Positions 47,091 to 58,505 of a DNA stretch of 64,000 nt are shown here, piece by piece. A model generated the notes under the pieces. The model saw only the letters and a list, made by a program, of their open reading frames with translations, did not search any database and was not told where the DNA came from. Origin of the DNA: Apoda limacodes (lineage: Eukaryota; Arthropoda; Insecta; Lepidoptera; Limacodidae); contig OX291542.1 in the NCBI GenBank assembly GCA_946406115.1, positions 3,124,959 to 3,188,958 on the forward strand. The letters run 5' to 3'. Each line of letters starts with the position of its first letter. Positions within the stretch are counted from its first letter, which is position 1. The position numbers and the translations under genes were made by a program.

Positions 47091-47136
47091 GCCTATACCT
47101 TAGAGTATACATAAACGTATACTCTAAGGCCTATAC
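47091..47136. repeat. 13-bp-arm perfect palindrome between direct repeats
   Basis: CCTTAGAGTATAC (47098-47110) and GTATACTCTAAGG (47117-47129) form a perfect hairpin with a 6-base loop, framed by the direct repeat GCCTATAC (47091-47098 and 47129-47136). Confidence 0.7.
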
Positions 47137-47139
47137 ATT

Positions 47140-48055
47140 TTCTTTATTTATGGTAGCGTGTATGTGTTTTATCGTAATGTGTGTACGCCAACCGTTCGTT
47201 TTGCAATTTTGCAACCAAAAATTTTGTTAGTTACGTTTCAAAGTTACACGAGCGATAGGTGTCGGTGTCAAAACTGACGTTATCAAAAGTGTGTAAAGTT
47301 TCAATCGTGGGAACACTTAATCCCAAAACGAACGCGCCCCTAACTGCTTTTTAGTTTTTCTGTTATGGTGTTGATGAATACTTATGTAATGCAGCTATGA
47401 CGGCGTGACTTGGCGAAGGTAATAAAATGAAAAGGTGCACTTAAGACAATTGGATTTATTTTGCTATAGGCAAAACGGAAAGTGAGGTTACAAATTCAGC
47501 TTAAAGCTAGGAAGCTAGTTCCCAGTACGGATGCGCGGCGGTGACTGGCGTCACGGGCTAGCGGTCTTGGCGAGGTGTGGGACTCAGTGCTATGACAGCA
47601 CAATTGCTTGTTTAGCGTTGTTGACATATCACTCCCCTCTCTATCTTTTTTTGAAAAAAATAAAGATTGGAGTATAAACGCTATGTTGCTATACAAATCA
47701 ATCCCGCTTTTTTCAAGTCGGTTAAGTCGTCGACTTGGCATGCGTGCGACACTGGAATGTGCTGCGTCCTTTCATTTAGCGCGTGCCTTGCCGTCCTGCT
47801 TATGGCTGCAGTTTGATTGCCCAGCCTTGCAAATGCACTGGGTACAAGATACAAAGATATTATATTTAAAACTTATAGCTAAATTTAATCTAGGTAACTT
47901 GTACTTTGTACTTTATTATGAAAGAAAGAAATATCTTATTTTGACACATAATTTAGCAAACACAAAAATATCATTTTATACATCATTCAGTAGGACAAAT
48001 AAATTTGAAAAAATATTTAGAAATATTTGTATTATCGATTTTATTTATTTATACA
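47140..48055. other. Intergenic
   Basis: No gene seen. The plus frame 47608-48063 has no domain and spans a composition break at about 47860, where sequence turns AT-rich. Confidence 0.25.
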
Positions 48056-48059
48056 CCAT

Positions 48060-49500
48060 TTAGTAAGGTTGATTTATTACACTTACACTTTTCACTAAAC
48101 GATTAAATGATTTATTTATTTGCTTGAAATGCGGTACATATAGTAGGCTGTAAGAATCATATTGAGAGCTTTGACGCATCTCGCTAAACATCGCCGAAGT
48201 CTTTTGGGGATTGGCGGTTTTCTTCCGCTTTTTACCCTTTTTGGTCCCCAGGCCAACCACTTTGAAACCCTCATCGTCCTCATTCGACGACGCTGACTCC
48301 GTGGACATTACGGAGTCTGGGGACGAGGGAGTGGTCTCTGAGGGGGCAAGGGTCGGACGGGGTATGAACGAACCGAGAAGGGGTCACCTCTGATAACGGA
48401 GTGGGGGGATGAATGAGTGCGGAGACCCGAAGATGCGAGAGGGGCGCAGGACGCGGGGGTGCTGGTCGCGGCAGAGAGAGCGCGAATGAGTGCGCGAGCG
48501 AGAAGGCAAAGTGGTGGGAGAGACGGGCGCGTGGATGTGATGTTGGTGCTGAATGACCCCAGAGCCTTAGCAATTCAGGTTTGGACTTGCTCTGAGCCAT
48601 CTCGTATAAGAGCCTCAATGATGGCTCCTAGCTGGTCCCGTGACAATCTTCTGAGTAACTCGGCCCCTAGTGATTCCCCATCATTGGTGATTGGGAGCAA
48701 GAGTACCTATGCGTGGCCAAACGCTCCACAGTGCTACGGTTTATTTGGTTAGTACCTAGACACCTACTCCTACGGCTGGGGCGTTGTTGTCGCCGTTAGG
48801 TTTGCCCCCGAGCAACAAGACTAAAAAGAGCTATATGCGATTACATCCACCAGCCCTGAGGCACTCGGAACTGGATTTCTTATAAACTAAACGCAATCGA
48901 CACTTAAGACGCGACTTAAGACGAGAATGCGCAGAGTGGCGAACCGCTGAAGCGGCAGTACTACACTAGCCATCTACCCAAGGCCGGGTTCAGGCCGGTC
49001 GAACCAGCGTCAGTCAAAGAACCAAGCGAGGGTCACCACTATTCGTAGTAGTTCTGCGACTACGAAACACACACAAACACACAGTATCGCTTCGATATGG
49101 GATGGGGGTGGGTGTGGCGCATAGACGTGCACACCTGTGCATAGTTTTTGTGTATTTGGTGGCCTGGTTCCTGCTTGATTGATGGTGACAGGTGTACACC
49201 CGGGAAGTTTCTTGTCACTTCTTCATGCCTTAGGCTTATTGCCGAAGTGACAGTACGTTAAATGGTGTGCATTTGTTGCCGGCCTGTCGTGTGGGAGCTG
49301 GGCTACTTCATGATATACAAAGTCTGTGAGTATGTGTATGTGTGCACGTTTGTGTGATGCGCCCTCTCGCCTTTGGAGCCTCTCTGTGTGAACTTCTATT
49401 TTTATCGAAATAAAAGTCTAGCCTACGTCCTTCTCCGTCTCTTCAATTATCCCGGTGCGTAGTTTTTAGCTCAATTGCATGCTCCTTTGTGACGTGATGT
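48060..49500 (-). mobile_element. 5' part of a Jockey-like LINE: 5' UTR and start of ORF1
   Basis: The minus frame from the ATG at 48308 begins MSTESASSNEDDEGFKVVGL, then KKGKKRKK, which resembles the start of Jockey-type ORF1 (gag) proteins (Ser/Asp/Glu then GFxxV then basic). It turns into unrelated AT-rich sequence at about 48120. Upstream (48310-49400) is GC-rich and non-coding and would be the 5' UTR. The rest of the element is missing. Confidence 0.4.
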
Positions 49501-49539
49501 AGGGAACAGACATACTATCGCATTTATAATATACTAGCT

Positions 49540-49760
49540 TTGGCCCGCGGTTTCACCCGCCCTAAATTTGGTCATTGGTGTAGGGTTTTAACGGCAACTT
49601 CTCAATTATGGAAAAAAAGAGATATTACTTGACGTTTTCAAGGAGCTTATGTGGGACTCAAACTATCTCCATGCCAAATTTCATTTGGGTAAAAGATACG
49701 GTTACTTTCGCATTAATAATATTTATTATTATATTATATTCATGGATATAATGGATAGTT
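49540..49760 (+). repeat. Dispersed repeat (GGCAACT...CTATCTCCA family)
   Basis: TATACTAGCTTTGGCCCGCG, TTAACGGCAACTTCTCAATT and ACTCAAACTATCTCCATGCC recur at 40-260 and, rearranged, at 58325-58500. The AT-rich 120-codon frame starting in it has no features of a gene. Confidence 0.5.
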
Positions 49761-50079
49761 TTAAGTATATGTATGTATATATTATTATGCAAGAAGATAA
49801 TAATGATGGCGCTAATGCCACTAGTACTATTAGTACTATTAAATATCCTAATACTCTTAAATATTTTAATTCCTTCACACGATTGACGATATTTGACGCT
49901 TCACATGGTGCGTTCCCTATTCTACACAAAAAAATAATAATTATCTGTTTAATTTTATTTTTAGTAGCTTACTTTCTTATTTTTTTTACCTACTTACTTA
50001 GAGCCTACTAAGTGTTTCGGTACATATTATATACTCTTTAGCTGATTATCAAAGTATTCTATTATTACTTTCAATAGAA

Positions 50080-50195
50080 CTTCTTGCCAGCTCTTTTTGG
50101 CAGAAATCAACATTGTTGACATTGTATTGGCGATTCAAAAGTGATCTCAGGAACCTATTAGAATAAATATTGTTTGATTTGGTTTGATAAACTTC
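50080..50195 (+). mobile_element. L2-like LINE 3' end fragment
   Basis: GAACTTCTTGCCAGCTCTTT, CAAAAGTGATCTCAGGAACC and TATTAGAATAAATATTGTTT form the typical ending of L2-like elements in moths. A related piece is at 17930-18010. Confidence 0.5.
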
Positions 50196-50552
50196 GCGTT
50201 ATGGGTGGGTTGAAAAGCGCGAACGTTCACCCACAATGGGCCCAGAAGCGATTTCCCAGCTAATAACACACGACTGAGCAGCGCTTAACACTCAAGCAGA
50301 GTTCCCAAGTATCGCGGGCAATAAACTAAGCAACAATACTCAGTAGTCCGCACTGAGGAAAAACACTAACACAGAAGCACCAGCTGAGTCACCACACCAC
50401 GGAGCACAATGAGGGCACTTGACGCTCTAGAACACGACCACAAAACATGAAAGCCGAATCGGGAATGAAAATAGGCCACAAAATATCTACAACTATAAAC
50501 ATTTTGTCGCTTAACGTCGTTTTTATCATGTATTTATTTACATGCCGTGTAA

Positions 50553-50762
50553 TTAAAAATTATACCAAGATTTACCGATATCGATAAATTCACTTCGTAC
50601 TTGCCGGCGATATTTGTTGTTCTTGAAATATCCAATGAGTGTTCTTATCGGCCATTTTACACGTCCCACCTCATACCTTTTTTCAGTGAGTTTAGAATCA
50701 AACAAACTTTTTAACTTTCGGAATCTAGTGAATGTTATCCATAAGTAAGCATACCTAACCAT
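50553..50762 (-). CDS. Small basic ORF, unrecognised
   Basis: 69 residues beginning MVRYAYLWITFTRFRKLKSL and ending IDIGKSWYNF, rich in Lys/Arg/Tyr. An AATAAA follows the stop by about 15 bases on the minus strand. A CACTAG acceptor-like site inside the frame suggests it might instead be a last exon starting at the Arg-Lys stretch. No family recognised; it could be a transposon remnant. Confidence 0.22.
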   Translation of the reverse strand: MVRYAYLWITFTRFRKLKSLFDSKLTEKRYEVGRVKWPIRTLIGYFKNNKYRRQVRSEFIDIGKSWYNF

Positions 50763-50799
50763 TTAATTCATTTATTAAGATAATAAAAACAGCTATACT

Positions 50800-52229
50800 A
50801 ATGTAGTATACTTTAGTAAAGATGTTTTATTTACAATAAAGTATTTTAAGTAAAACCTTTTAATATTTATTTATGTATAAATTTTTAACATAAGTACAAT
50901 TTTAAATTATAAAACACTTAAACACGTAAGTACACCAAATCTTCATTGAGAACTTTTTAACCCATGCACGACACTTGAAACAGAAAACCACAAAATACTA
51001 AGATAAAGAGTACATGGGTATATTATAGATAGGTTTTCTCAGTTCAACTTTTCAATTGAACAGTTAAGTTCTATCTAGTCATAACAGTATTGTGTATGTA
51101 TTTCACAGTATATACATCAATAAATTTTAATTTGCAGTACAGGCAAATAAAATAAAATGGATAATTTAGCCTTTTGAACATTTTCATCACATCTCAAAGT
51201 AATATAATGAAAAGACTTGTTTTTTTATACTAAGTACTTAGGTACCCATTTACATGTATAGGAATTCTACTTAAATTGATGTCACCGGTCTCCTTTGACA
51301 TCCCATATACTTTGTTTTTCATCTTGGCTTTAGAATGATTTTAAAACTCATAAAAACTGAATATTTCCCAATAAAATTATTAATCTTAAAATTATATACA
51401 CACAATCCGCCATAACACACAGCCGCCACAGTTTCTAAACGAAATTCGACTGAGATGCAGTGGTGGTAACATAACAAACATAAATTACTATCCGTCTAAA
51501 TAAAAAATACTGCTAACTCAGATAAGTTGTTCTCGAATGTAGTACATTCCGTACTTAGTAGGGTAGTAGTATTGAGCGAACGAAGATTACAAATCCAAAC
51601 TTCATGCCCTGACAATAAAATAACATGATAACAAAATTTATTGCGTTAAAAGCAAGTAAAAGAATTCAGATTTTCTGATGGATCGTGGCTTAAAATTATA
51701 CGAAGTGATATGGTTTCCCAGATATGCCACTGGCAAAATATAATTAGAAGTAGTAAGACAACCATTCATTAAGAAAAGAAAGAAAGAATGATACAACATC
51801 ATATTCTCGTCCTATTAACCTAAAATGCCTTCTTACTAATGTGTATTCACGTAAAGTCATCCAAATTTTGTCTAAATTAATTTCATTTAATAATATTAGA
51901 CTTTGAAATATATGTATTGTTTTGTATCTATGTCTATGTGTTGTAATGATATTTTTAAATATGTATGTGTTCCAATTATGTTTTCAGTTACCTAATAGTT
52001 TTTGTTTTTGTAGAGTATATAGGCTGAGTAAGCTCAATATTTGTATTAATAGAAACCGTTCACCAGCATATTATTTCTTTTCGTGTTAACTGACATTGGC
52101 AAATAGCTGACTTAATTAAAGCTACAAAAAAAAGAAAAATATTTTTCTAGTTTCATTTTGAGTTGCAAGCAAAACATCCCTGTTCCCTAGCTCATAATAG
52201 AAAATTATTACATATGAACTGTAAAGAAA
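50800..52229. other. Intergenic, includes WDR83 upstream region
   Basis: AT-rich. No frame, SINE head or LINE tail recognised. The final 150 bases before 52230 have no stop-free continuation into the WDR83 frame, which supports the ATG at 52230 as the start. Confidence 0.35.
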
Positions 52230-53135
52230 ATGACTGATCTAGCAGAAATATGCACAATAAAATGCAAGCAACAAGTAGTCCGGGCAGTTCGTTTTAACGT
52301 GGATGGGACTTACTGTCTTACATGTGGAGCTGATAAGAAAATAAAACTATGGAATCCACATCGCCAGCTTGTTCTAAAAACCTATGGTGGACATGCAAAT
52401 GAAGTCCTTGATGCTGCTGGTTCTTGTGACAGTAGCCATATTGTGTCGTGTAGTGTGGATAAATCGGTTATACTGTGGGATGTTACTACTGGTCAGCCCT
52501 TGCGGCGGTATCGCGGTCACGCGGGTTCTGTCACTTGTATCAAATACAATGAAGAGTCCACTATGGCTGTGTCAGGTTCGGTAGACAATACAGTAGCCTT
52601 TTGGGACATTGTTAGTCGTAGACAAGAGCCCGTACAAGTCTTGAAAGATGCAAAGGACACTGTAACATCTTTGCAAATCACAGATCATGAAATATTGACT
52701 ACTTCTGTTGATTGTCATGTAAGAAGATATGATATACGAGTAGGAAAGATGATATCAGACTACATCGGTCATATTGTGACTTATGGAAGTTTAACACATG
52801 ATGGACAGTGTTACATATTAAGTTGTGCTGATAGTAGTGTTAAATTATTTGATAAGGATTCTGGGGAAAAACTCAATACATTCTCAGGTCATGAAAGTAA
52901 AGATTATCTGTTAGAAAATGCAGTAAATCATAAAGACAGTCACATCATTTCAGGTTCAGCGTCTGGTGAAATATTCTTCTGGGACTTAATTAGTAGTAGT
53001 TGTACCCAGAAACTTCAACATTCAGTAAATAAACCAGTAGTATCTTTGACTCATCATCCCACAGAAAGTTTTCTATTGACAGCCTGTGATGATGATATTA
53101 AACTGTGGGGTGAACAAGTAAATATGGAAGAATAA
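52230..53135 (+). CDS. WDR83: WD repeat-containing protein 83 (MORG1)
   Basis: One uninterrupted exon of 301 residues, close to the roughly 315 of human WDR83. The N-terminal VVRAVRFNVDGTYCLTCGAD and HEVLDAAGS-type second blade (HANEVLDAAGSCD) match WDR83 almost word for word, as do EPVQVLKDAKD, HEILTTSVD and LTHHPTESFLLTA. About seven WD blades end at LWNPH (40), ILWDVT (82), AFWDIV (126), RRYDIR (166), KLFDKD (208), FFWDLI (252) and KLWGE (295). In vertebrates it scaffolds MAPK modules and is found in catalytic spliceosomes (family knowledge). No frameshift or stop, and codon use is normal, so it looks functional although intronless. The TAA stop lies inside an AATAAA (53131-53136). Confidence 0.95.
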   Translation: MTDLAEICTIKCKQQVVRAVRFNVDGTYCLTCGADKKIKLWNPHRQLVLKTYGGHANEVLDAAGSCDSSHIVSCSVDKSVILWDVTTGQPLRRYRGHAGSVTCIKYNEESTMAVSGSVDNTVAFWDIVSRRQEPVQVLKDAKDTVTSLQITDHEILTTSVDCHVRRYDIRVGKMISDYIGHIVTYGSLTHDGQCYILSCADSSVKLFDKDSGEKLNTFSGHESKDYLLENAVNHKDSHIISGSASGEIFFWDLISSSCTQKLQHSVNKPVVSLTHHPTESFLLTACDDDIKLWGEQVNMEE

Positions 53136-54825
53136 ACCAGAGAGATTACAAAGATACTTTTTCCAAAAATGTGAATTTTGTGAATTAATGTCATAGCACA
53201 TAATTCCATTCCATTTGTTTCCAGGGTTGATCTGTAAAGACTCCTAGGAATATGTGCCAGGGTCTTATTACTATGAGTAACCTGGTTAAGACAAAATAAT
53301 TTGTATGAAGCAAATATTGCTTAACCCTTATGTAAGTGATGAGGTACTTGGGTACCTCTTGCAATTTCAACTATGAGTCAAATAGTTGATAGGCATGCTA
53401 AGCGGCTGTAAGTTTCTGAGAGCTCCTAACTATTGTTTAAATTACTGTTTTAATTTTTTAAACTTAAAAAGCTACTGATATTGACCAAACTATTTCTTAC
53501 CATGTAACTGGGTGACGAGGAACCTGTGCCTGGGTATCTCTATATATTGTGTTGGAATGAAATCAGATATAACAATGCTTTTGATAAAGAATAGTCAACT
53601 GAACAAAATAATATTATTTATTACATTTATTTGAAACCAAAAGTAAACATAATCTTTTGAACATTGGTTGCATAGACTTTCATCCGATTCCGAGTTTGTT
53701 AATTGATTCCTTTTCAACACTTTCATCTTAATCATACAAATCTGTATCATCTTGAATTCAAGCTACAGATTCAATGTCATATTTCCAAGGTATTATATAT
53801 CTCAGTTGGCAGGCTAAAAAATTTATCATTATCAAAAGGATTTTCTTCATCACTCAAACTTTCACGTAATATTTCTGCAATTTCTTCAGAAATATTCCTT
53901 TGCATGGTTATATGTTCCTTCATTATCCAGACTGAAAGCAACACGAAACAATATACACAGAACACCTAAGCCTTTTGTAACTGTCTGCACTGAACTAACT
54001 ATATTATTAATCTACTGTTCGTTACATAATTTTATTTACATTATTTTTCCTTATAACACTTCAGTTGGTCAAGTGTCTCAAATGTCAAACAAAGAACTTG
54101 GTATAAAAGCTGGTATTTATTTAATGACAGTATACATAAAAATTATTTTACAAATATTCTATCTGTATTATTTTCAATGATGGTACCTGGGTATCTTGTC
54201 ACACCAGTTGCATTGTTTTGTTTAAATTCAATACAAATGTTCATATGTCTCTTACAGTCAATCTGGGTGACTTTGTGCCAATATTTGAACGTTTTTGTAT
54301 AGTTTGTCTCCATTTGACTGAATATTATTCCAAAAAATTGTTTACCGGTGAGTTTCTAACTCCTTTAACTTAAATCAAGGCAATTTTTTTTTAAATATAG
54401 AAAGCAAATTTCACTAAATTGACAAAATGTTGTTGCCATACCATGACTCAGATAACATTACTAGCATAGAAACTGCCAAAACTTTTTCTTTAGCGGCGTT
54501 GTGCACTTTTTTTGGTATGGGTAAAAATGATAAACTCGCGTCAGGTCACGTGTCTTAATCGTGGAAATTCGTAAGACGGAAACCGTTATGCCACGCCTAT
54601 TATAATTTTTATTTTTAGTATTCGCGATTATGAGTAGTACAGGGAGGTTGGACATGGAATTTTAATTCTATGACAGATTGCGATGTCAAATATACTACGT
54701 CAAAAAAGTAAATAAACAAACATTATTATTTCTTGACAATGTCAAAGACATGTCTTGTGACTTATTTGAGTGTTAAGCGCGAATCGTGTGTAAAGGTTTT
54801 CACTTCTGCCGGCACTCCCGGAGTG
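53136..54825. other. WDR83 3' flank with a possible piggyBac-like relic
   Basis: At 53323 TTAACCCTTATGTAAGTGAT is followed by a GAGGTACTTGGGTACCTC palindrome; GGTACCTGGGTATCTTGTCA at 54182 is a relative. Between them the minus frame 53965-53777 reads ITMQRNISEEIAEILRESLS then DEENPFDND, which could be a piggyBac-type acidic N-terminus. No transposase core is present. Confidence 0.3.
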
Positions 54826-54827
54826 CA

Positions 54828-54960
54828 ACTAGTTTTTTTTTCTGAACTGAATCTGCAGTTGGCTCATGCAGCCATTACTGCTCCACCGGGCTTTTGGGGC
54901 TAGACTCTGAAGGAGTGTAAGGGGCGGGGCTATTAGGGGAAGTCGTTAAGACTAGCCTTG
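54828..54960 (-). mobile_element. Jockey-like LINE 3' end, minus strand
   Basis: From the T run at 54833 the sequence TCTGAACTGAATCTGCAG...GCAGCCATTACTGCTCCACC then GGGCTTTTGGGGCTAGACTC is the inverse of the 3' UTR at 7480-7575. Only the extreme end matches; a different tail continues from about 54915. Confidence 0.7.
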
Positions 54961-55411
54961 CTATCCGTTAGTACCTGCCGAGGTCGGTTGGGGGGACCAA
55001 AACATTTTTGATGTATTTTCATATTTAAAAGGCTTGGGTTATTTTCTGTAATAAAATATTTCATTGCCATTTTGTCGATTCTAAATTTCCCAAAATGGCT
55101 AAATTAAGGGTTACCAGTAAAAATCTATAAAGGTTCATATAAAACTATTAGGTGAGGTCGTTAAGACTAGTCTCGCTATCCGGATAGCGAGATCGTCGTC
55201 TGGGGCCGTTAGTATCTGCCGAGGCCGGCTAACAAGTTTTTCGACCGCGCCGGGGTCGGTTGGGAGGACCAAAACATTTTGATGTATTATCATATTTAAA
55301 ACGCTTGGTTTATTTTCTGTAATAAAATATTTCATTGCCATTTTGTCGATTCTAAATTTCCCTAAAAAGAGCTAAATTAAGGGCTACCAGTAAAAATCTA
55401 TAAAGGTAAAT
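54931..55411. repeat. Tandem duplication, two units of about 215 and 265 bp
   Basis: Unit 1 (54931-55145) and unit 2 (55146-55411) both run from TATTAGG..GAGGTCGTTAAGAC (AAGTCG in unit 1) through GGTCGGTTGG.GGACCAAAAC, ATAAAATATTTCATTGCCAT and AAATCTATAAAGGT. Unit 2 keeps about 50 bp (GGATAGCGAGATCGTCGTCT and neighbours) absent from unit 1. They differ by point changes, so the event is not recent. Confidence 0.8.
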
Positions 55412-55885
55412 ATAACACTCTATTTATTATTAACATATCTATGTAGTAAATGTTACCATTCAGTCTTTATTTATTATGACTAACAGAAAATACATGCCAA
55501 AATATAAGAAATCAACAAAAAAATGGTATAAACGAAAAAACATGCATATTTTAATCACCCCATTACCCAGTAAGAAAATTGGTCTTCAATTAGGTAAAAA
55601 TCAGTGTATTTATATATATAGTGTTTTTGATCACACGTCAACATTTCAGGATCTGAGATTTCAGATTTTGAAGGCCACGCAGGGCCGTAGCTAAGGGGGC
55701 CCTACCTTGAAATACTAATGCCCTACCTTAAAAGTACCATAAACTAAGGTATAATATATATAAATTGTTTTCCCGTACTATAAATTAATACCATTTTGCT
55801 CTTGTTTTCCTGCGATTCCACCCAATTACCTTTTCTGCCTTAATTACCCACGCTCACAAGCAGGTAAAATAATGAAAGATTGAAA
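55412..55885. other. Intergenic repeat debris
   Basis: No gene. The plus frame 55476-55694 has no domain. Confidence 0.25.
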
Positions 55886-55889
55886 AATT

Positions 55890-56755
55890 ACTTGCGCCGT
55901 ACCAGTGCATGAAACCACCGCTGCCGTACCTTAGATTCAACTCTAGCTACAGCCCTGAGGCCACGTCCATTCATCATAGTCTTGCATGACAGATTTTTAT
56001 TTTGACGTTTTGACCATCCTCTTCCAGGATGCGTCCTGGGTAAAGACATTCTCCATGCCTGAATACACAATATTGACTTCCTCTTTTTCCTTATTGCCTA
56101 TTTTCTTCAAAGACCCTCCCCGCACTTTGTATTCTCCTTTAATGTTGTCTAGTGAAGTTTCTACTTCAATTTCTTCAGTTGGTGATGGAGGAAGCATATT
56201 TAATTGCTTAGGCAGTAATAGTGCAAGATAGATAATCATTGCAGGGCGATGGTCTACACAAGACGGCAGTTTCATTGTTGAACAAGGTTTCGGTAGGGGT
56301 GATGTTGGAAGATTAATATCAGGGTCCACTAAAAATGTTGGTAGTAAGTTTGGTGGATCTTGATTTGGCCTTTTCTCTCCAGATAAAACTTTTCTACTTT
56401 TACAGACACGCTTTTTACCACGAATTAGTACGTTTTAACGTATTCTGTTGTAGGTAAGTCATTGTCTCGCAGTTCTGTCAAGTAAGTCTTGAAAGTCTTG
56501 CCTATTGAGTCTCGAATTTCTTCCATTGGCTTTGAGTGATCTTTCAGTTTCTTTAGGAATACCTTAGGAGCAAAAAGATATAGGCCACAAGCTTTGAAAC
56601 CCGCTTCTAGAGTTTTTGTCGGTAAAGCCGCAAGCTGCTCCTGCAACATGCAATAGTAACTCGTTTCGTTTTGTATTTCTCCAGTCTCCTCCAATTTGAT
56701 TTTAAGGCCCTGAAATATCACACACACCCTGTGGCCCGTTACGCTCATTGACTTA
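55890..56755 (-). pseudogene. pogo/Tigger-like transposase C-terminus, broken
   Basis: Minus frame 56748-56425: CMLQEQLAALPTKTLEAGFK then ACGLYLFAPKVFLKKL, the 'GFxxCGLYPF' block that follows the DDE domain of pogo/Tigger/Jerky-type transposases. A frame break at about 56420 leads to RGKKRVCKSRKVLSGEKRPN and then 56329-55997 with acidic residues and a KEEVNIVYSGMENVFTQDAS tail. No catalytic region is present upstream on this strand. Confidence 0.5.
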
Positions 56756-56882
56756 CTTAGTGTGGCTCAGTGTGGGCGCGCTTATTCGTGGACTGAATTG
56801 AAATTCGCACAAACAATCGAAAGTGATGTTTATAAATCGGACCAGCGTAAGCGCGCTCAAAAGTAAATATAAAAACTGCTGT

Positions 56883-57195
56883 CTAAATACATACATTAAT
56901 ATACCTATTATTATTATTATTAGCTAATGTATGTCGGAGCGAAAAATCTGTCAATACCATTAATGCCAAATCTATTAACGGTTTTAATCGATCTTCATCT
57001 GGTTTGATTACTCTGTTATGTATTTTATAACCTAAAAGCTTTATACTGTCAGTTAGTGTAGTAACTAGCCGCTTACGGTGTGGAGATATGCTGGGTTCGA
57101 TTATTCCATCATCCAACATCTTAGATACTTCTGCTTCAATAAATTGTTTGTCTTCATCACTGTAGCGTCTTGATTGTATGGGCTTTATGGTTGGC
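56883..57195 (-). pseudogene. Gypsy-type reverse transcriptase fragment with internal deletion
   Basis: Reads IQSRRYSDEDKQFIEAEVSK then MLDDGIIEPSISPHRKRLV, the entry to a Gypsy RT, and jumps directly to LTDSIKLLGYKIHNRVIKPD then EDRLKPLIDLAL, which belongs after the RT palm. The catalytic YxDD segment is missing. In LTR elements the intervening region is roughly 150 residues (family knowledge). Confidence 0.65.
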
Positions 57196-57239
57196 GTGCC
57201 CGAATTTATCCCAGTCCGTCACGGTTCAAGTGTCAGGAG

Positions 57240-58320
57240 GAGTGTCCGATGGGGAACCTAATTGGAGGAGATCAGGGCAGTGGTCAGAGTCAAGTTCGTC
57301 AAGCACCTCTATAGAGTGAAAGCCTAGCTTAACATTCTTTAGAAGTGCTATATCGAGCACGTCAGGGCTGCAGCGAGCGTTATTGGGGAATTGGGTGGGC
57401 GTCATGGGAGCGATGATGTCAAAGTTTAGTCTGTCAACTAACTGATCGAGAAGTCTGCCTTGCCGTGAAGTGATTCAAGAGTTCCATCGACGGTGCTTGC
57501 AATTTAGGTAGCTGGCTAGGATGACGGTGTCACCTAAATTTAAGAGCGACTGAAGATTGCTCTCCAGCAAGTCTTTTAATGAAGAGAGATAAACCGATGC
57601 AATGCTGATGGGCGGTCATCGCTAAGCGGTAGACGGATGCTTCTAAGTTATTAAGGGGTTGAGGATCGATAGGGGAGCAATGCAGGGCGCGTCTGTAACA
57701 GATGAGAGTGCCTCCGAGACGGGAGGCGGTTCTATCACCACGGACTGTGCGATGGTTCGCAATCGAAGGGGTGCGGATAGCGGGTTTGAGGAACGTTTCC
57801 TGGATGAGGAAGACGTCCGGTTTATGGGATGAGAGGAATTTCGCTAATTCCTCCTTTTGGTTACGGAGACCGTTGGCGTGGATATAGCCGATGGAAATGG
57901 AGCGAGATTTTCGCGCGCGGTTGTGCAATTAATTTTGGTTTTATTGTTGGGGGATTGTTCTACGGAGGGCGTTGAAGAACAGGCGATACTCAGACATGAA
58001 TCTGAGCATCGGTTGGGAGGTGGTGACCAGTTCGTATTGTGTGACCTCTGTGTAGTCGGGCTCGAAGGCCCGGGATAGCTCAAAGAGGAGATCGAGATGT
58101 TGCTCGATCGGCTCAGTGGCTTTACGGGATGGCGCGGGGGGGCAAGGCGCGTGTATGCAAGAAGTGCGGAAGCAACTGGCGCAGGCGCGGGATGTCCCGG
58201 GACATGAGGGGGGCGGAGTAGGGAATTCGCGTGACTGAGACGGGCCCAGGGAGTGCATACAGAAATTTGTCTATTCGTTTGGATTTGTCTGCGTCAACTA
58301 GCACCGGAGGAACCAATGTC
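57240..58320 (-). pseudogene. Jockey-like LINE: ORF1 tail and endonuclease, frameshifted
   Basis: Minus strand. 58258-57941 is the ORF1 end (EPIEQHLDLLFELSRAFEPD, RFMSEYRLFFNALRRTI). The endonuclease starts just downstream: SISIGYIHANGLRNQKEELA, DVFLIQETFLKPAIR (catalytic Glu), RTVRGDRTASRLGGTLICY. The expected GDFN segment is damaged; RQGRLLDQLVDRLNFDIIAP and the DSDHCP motif follow in shifted frames to 57250. The RT is absent. GC-rich composition sets it off from its flanks. Confidence 0.7.
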
Positions 58321-58505
58321 CTTCCCATGGACTCAAACTATCTCCATGCCAAATTTTTTCGCGATTCTACCCGCCCTAAATTCGATACACGGCAACTCCT
58401 CAATTTAATAAGAAAAAACGACTCAGACTTGACGTTTTCAAGTAGCGTATATCAGAAAAATAGACAGACAGCATTTATGATATTAGTATGGACTACTTGT
58501 CGCAG
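58321..58505. repeat. Dispersed repeat (second copy of the CTATCTCCATGCC family)
   Basis: GGACTCAAACTATCTCCATG, ACGGCAACTCCTCAATTTAA and GACTTGACGTTTTCAAGTAG match 40-130 and 49560-49680, with the block order partly swapped. Confidence 0.5.

Noticed and set aside
47608..48063. 151-codon plus frame
   Set aside because: It spans a sharp composition change, has no domain, and its second half is ordinary AT-rich sequence.
48280..48752. 111-112 codon frames on both strands, Pro/Arg-rich
   Set aside because: GC-rich non-coding LINE 5' UTR opens long frames on both strands; neither has a recognisable domain.
49649..50011. 120-codon plus frame with hydrophobic C-terminus
   Set aside because: It begins in a dispersed repeat, and the Ile/Tyr-rich sequence follows from AT-rich codons; no start context or orthology.
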